Shown here: positions 61,760 to 64,000 of the stretch, one piece after another
Position numbering within the stretch: the first letter of the stretch is position 1
How the letters are laid out: each line of letters begins with the position of its first letter
Source of the DNA: Flavobacterium haoranii
GTDB taxonomy: Bacteria; Bacteroidota; Bacteroidia; Flavobacteriales; Flavobacteriaceae
Direction of reading: 5' to 3'
Assembly: GCA_003246205.1 (NCBI GenBank)
Contig: QKBC01000004.1
Span: forward strand, 62,001-126,000
Length of the DNA: 64,000 nt
The notes under the pieces: generated by a model
The model's input: the letters and a program-made list of their open reading frames with translations, nothing else
The model's database searches: none
What the model was told of the DNA's origin: nothing
Translations under genes and position numbers: made by a program

Positions 61760-64000
61760 ATGGCAACAAAAAAAACAAATACAAATGAGTTTTCCGTTTA
61801 CATAAAATGGTTCTGGAAAATCTTTATACTGGGAATTGCTTTTGTTGTACTTCTATTTCTTTTTGCCTCTTGGGGGCTTTTAGGAGAAATGCCAAGTTTT
61901 GAAAAACTTGAAAATCCTGATTCAAATATCGCAACAGAAATTATCTCTTCAGACGGAGAAGTAATTGGAAAATACTATGCCCAAAATCGTGTTCCTGTAA
62001 AATTTGAAGACTTACCTCCGCATTTAGTGAATGCTTTAATTGCAACGGAAGACGAACGCTTTTATGAACATTCCGGTATTGATGTACGCGGAACCATAAG
62101 AGCTGTTGTAAAATTAGGAACTGATGGCGGTGCCAGTACTATAACCCAACAATTAGCCAAGTTATTATTTCATGGTGAAGGTTCTAAAAATATCATCATG
62201 CGACTTATCCAAAAAATCAAAGAATGGGTAATTGCAGTACGGTTAGAACGTCAATATACCAAAAAAGAAATCTTGTCAATGTACTTAAACGAGGTCGATT
62301 TTCTTTATAACGCAGTAGGTATTCGATCAGCAGCTAAAATTTACTTTAATAAAGAGCCAAAAGATCTAACCGTAGAAGAAGGAGCTCTTTTTGTAGGAAT
62401 GTTAAAAAACCCTGCTTTATATAATCCGACAAAAGAAAAGAGAAAAAAATTAGTCTTTGACCGTAGAAATACTGTTTTAGGCCAAATGGTAAGAAGCGGA
62501 TTCTTATCAGATGCTGAAAAAAACAAATTAGCAAAAGACTCTATTGTTCTCAATTTCAAGCCAGAAAGCCATAATGAAGGTTATGCTACTTACTTCAGAG
62601 AATTCCTTCGTGATTATATGAAGAAATGGATAAAAGACCACCCAAAAGAAGATGGTACGGAATACGATCTTTACAGAGATGGTTTAAAAATCTATGTAAC
62701 ATTAGATTCCAAAATGCAAAAATATGCTGAGGAGGCCGTTGCAGAACATTTACCAAACCTTCAGGCAGAATTTTTCAAATTAGCCAAAAACAACAAGAAT
62801 GCACCTTTCTTAAACATTTCGAAGGAAGAAACGGAAAAGATTATGATGCGTGCTATCAAATCATCCGAAAGATGGCGCGTTATGAAAGAAGAAGGAAAAT
62901 CGGAAGACCAGATTTTAAAATCTTTTGACATCAAAGCAAAAATGAAAATATTCTCTTGGAAAGGAGAAAAAGATACAATTATGACGCCTAGAGATTCTAT
63001 TCGCTATTATAAACATTTCCTTCAAACAGGAATGATGGCAATGGAACCTCAAACCGGATATATTAAAGCTTGGGTAGGCGGTATCAATTACAAATATTTC
63101 CAATATGACCATGTGGGACAAGGAGCTCGTCAGGTAGGTTCTACCTTTAAACCTTTTGTTTACGCCACAGCAATAGAACAATTAGGAATGTCACCTTGTG
63201 ATTCCATAATTGACGGTCCTTTCACCATGCCTAAAGGCAGATGGGGAATTGAAAAAGATTGGTCTCCATCCAACTCAGACGGTAAATACAAAGGAATGAT
63301 CACCTTAAAACAAGCCTTAGCCAATTCCATCAATACTGTTTCGGCTAAATTAATTGACAGAGTCGGGCCACAAGCAGTAGTCGACATGGCTCATGATTTA
63401 GGTGTTACTTCAGACATTCCCGCCCAACCTGCTATTGCTTTAGGAGCACCGGAAATAACCGTTAGAGAAATGGTCGGAGCCTTCAGCACGTATGCCAATC
63501 AAGGTGTTTATATAAAACCTACTTTCATTACCAGAATAGAAGATAAAAACGGAATCGTTTTAGATCAAATAATTCCGGAGAGCAAAGACGTTATGAACAA
63601 AGATGTGGCCTACACTATCATCAAACTACTTGAAGGAGTAACAGAAGATGGTACCGGAAAAAGACTTCGTTGGGGAGGAGCCGGATTTAGAAATTATGAC
63701 TATCGATTCAACAATCCTATAGCCGGAAAAACAGGTACTTCTCAAAATAATTCCGATGGTTGGTTTATGGGAGTTGTTCCCAATTTAGCTGCCGGTGTTT
63801 GGGTAGGAAATGAAGACAGAGCCGCGCATTTTAGAAGAACTTTTTATGGTCAAGGTGCTACTATGGCGTTACCTATCTGGGGGTTATTTATGAAAAAATG
63901 TTACGAGGACAAAGACTTAAATATCTCTAAAGAAGATTTTGAACGACCAAAAGATTTATCAATTAAAGTAGATTGTTGGAAAAAAGAAGTAGATTCTACA
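61760..64000 (+). CDS. Bifunctional penicillin-binding protein 1A, 3' end beyond window
   Basis: This class A PBP polymerises and cross-links peptidoglycan. The ORF is open to the window edge (747 codons visible), which is why the track omits it. An N-terminal TM helix (about 18-42) is followed by the GT51 glycosyltransferase domain (ATEDERFYEHSGIDVRG, GGASTITQQLAKLLF) and a linker. The transpeptidase has SxxK in GSTFKPFVYAT, SxN in ANSINTVSA, and KTGT in GKTGTSQNNSDGW. It is co-transcribed with gldH. Confidence 0.95.
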   Translation, partial: MATKKTNTNEFSVYIKWFWKIFILGIAFVVLLFLFASWGLLGEMPSFEKLENPDSNIATEIISSDGEVIGKYYAQNRVPVKFEDLPPHLVNALIATEDERFYEHSGIDVRGTIRAVVKLGTDGGASTITQQLAKLLFHGEGSKNIIMRLIQKIKEWVIAVRLERQYTKKEILSMYLNEVDFLYNAVGIRSAAKIYFNKEPKDLTVEEGALFVGMLKNPALYNPTKEKRKKLVFDRRNTVLGQMVRSGFLSDAEKNKLAKDSIVLNFKPESHNEGYATYFREFLRDYMKKWIKDHPKEDGTEYDLYRDGLKIYVTLDSKMQKYAEEAVAEHLPNLQAEFFKLAKNNKNAPFLNISKEETEKIMMRAIKSSERWRVMKEEGKSEDQILKSFDIKAKMKIFSWKGEKDTIMTPRDSIRYYKHFLQTGMMAMEPQTGYIKAWVGGINYKYFQYDHVGQGARQVGSTFKPFVYATAIEQLGMSPCDSIIDGPFTMPKGRWGIEKDWSPSNSDGKYKGMITLKQALANSINTVSAKLIDRVGPQAVVDMAHDLGVTSDIPAQPAIALGAPEITVREMVGAFSTYANQGVYIKPTFITRIEDKNGIVLDQIIPESKDVMNKDVAYTIIKLLEGVTEDGTGKRLRWGGAGFRNYDYRFNNPIAGKTGTSQNNSDGWFMGVVPNLAAGVWVGNEDRAAHFRRTFYGQGATMALPIWGLFMKKCYEDKDLNISKEDFERPKDLSIKVDCWKKEVDST

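Noticed and set aside
62341-63387. Minus-strand ORFs near the window end
   Set aside because: They are antisense to the penicillin-binding protein, which is open to the window edge and therefore absent from the track.

Overview
The window looks like a chromosomal segment of a flavobacterium (family Flavobacteriaceae, Bacteroidota). The evidence is the low GC content, TAnnTTTG-type -7 promoter boxes before many genes, type IX secretion C-terminal signals of both type A and type B, the gliding lipoprotein GldH, and gene families typical of this group. It is mostly housekeeping sequence with a few accessory insertions. I see no rRNA, tRNA, CRISPR array, transposase or phage module. No gene-free stretch reaches 300 bases once two CDSs that run off the window ends and one 40-residue gene missing from the ORF track are added.

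Layout. 1-7.1 kb: an SDR-type protein, an EamA transporter, an M13 metallopeptidase lipoprotein and a secreted M4 metalloprotease. 7.2-15.1 kb: a metal region with SCO-type copper chaperone, feoA-feoB, an outer-membrane-like protein, a FeoB-associated Cys-rich mini-protein, and mntR-mntH-lipoprotein diverging from an outer-membrane gene across a shared operator-like palindrome. 15.1-18.1 kb: bacilliredoxin, PlsC acyltransferase, acyl-ACP desaturase and an HD hydrolase. 18.2-24.9 kb: PhoD phosphatase, PEP carboxylase, dprA and hemB. 25-27.5 kb: two envelope proteins of unknown role. 27.6-44.5 kb: the haem region. hemA-hemC-trkH-trkA-hemD-hemE-orf-hemF is a leftward run, and hemH-MATE-hemJ-kinase-crotonase runs rightward. 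With hemB, every haem step from glutamyl-tRNA reductase to ferrochelatase is present except hemL. Between the halves lie an AraC-type regulator, a T9SS type B protein inserted at that regulator's start codon, and three tandem paralogous secreted proteins. 46.8-61.8 kb: secreted protein, trpS, a second PlsC, an ECF sigma factor with a membrane partner, recA, a GYYDD-repeat lipoprotein with an in-frame glycosyltransferase, then trhO-trhP-ferredoxin, ricT, gldH and a penicillin-binding protein cut by the window end.

The signals I consider most worth pursuing are these. (1) A tiny Tat-type lipoprotein made of GYYDD repeats is followed, in the same frame after one stop codon, by a two-domain glycosyltransferase. 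(2) TrhO and TrhP, two alternative enzymes for the same tRNA wobble hydroxylation, are adjacent and share a homologous C-terminal domain. (3) A conserved element of about 130 bp occurs twice and reads as a small RNA gene with -7 box and terminator. (4) A direct repeat of about 27 bp brackets a T9SS gene that captured the start region of the AraC regulator. (5) A K+ uptake pair sits inside the haem operon. (6) An ECF sigma factor is paired with one protein that seems to span from cytoplasm to outer membrane.

Many genes start at ATG or TTG without a Shine-Dalgarno sequence, as is usual in flavobacteria. Several ORF-track starts are TTG or GTG codons upstream of a better ATG, and I corrected these. 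All functions come from reading motifs by eye; no database search was possible.
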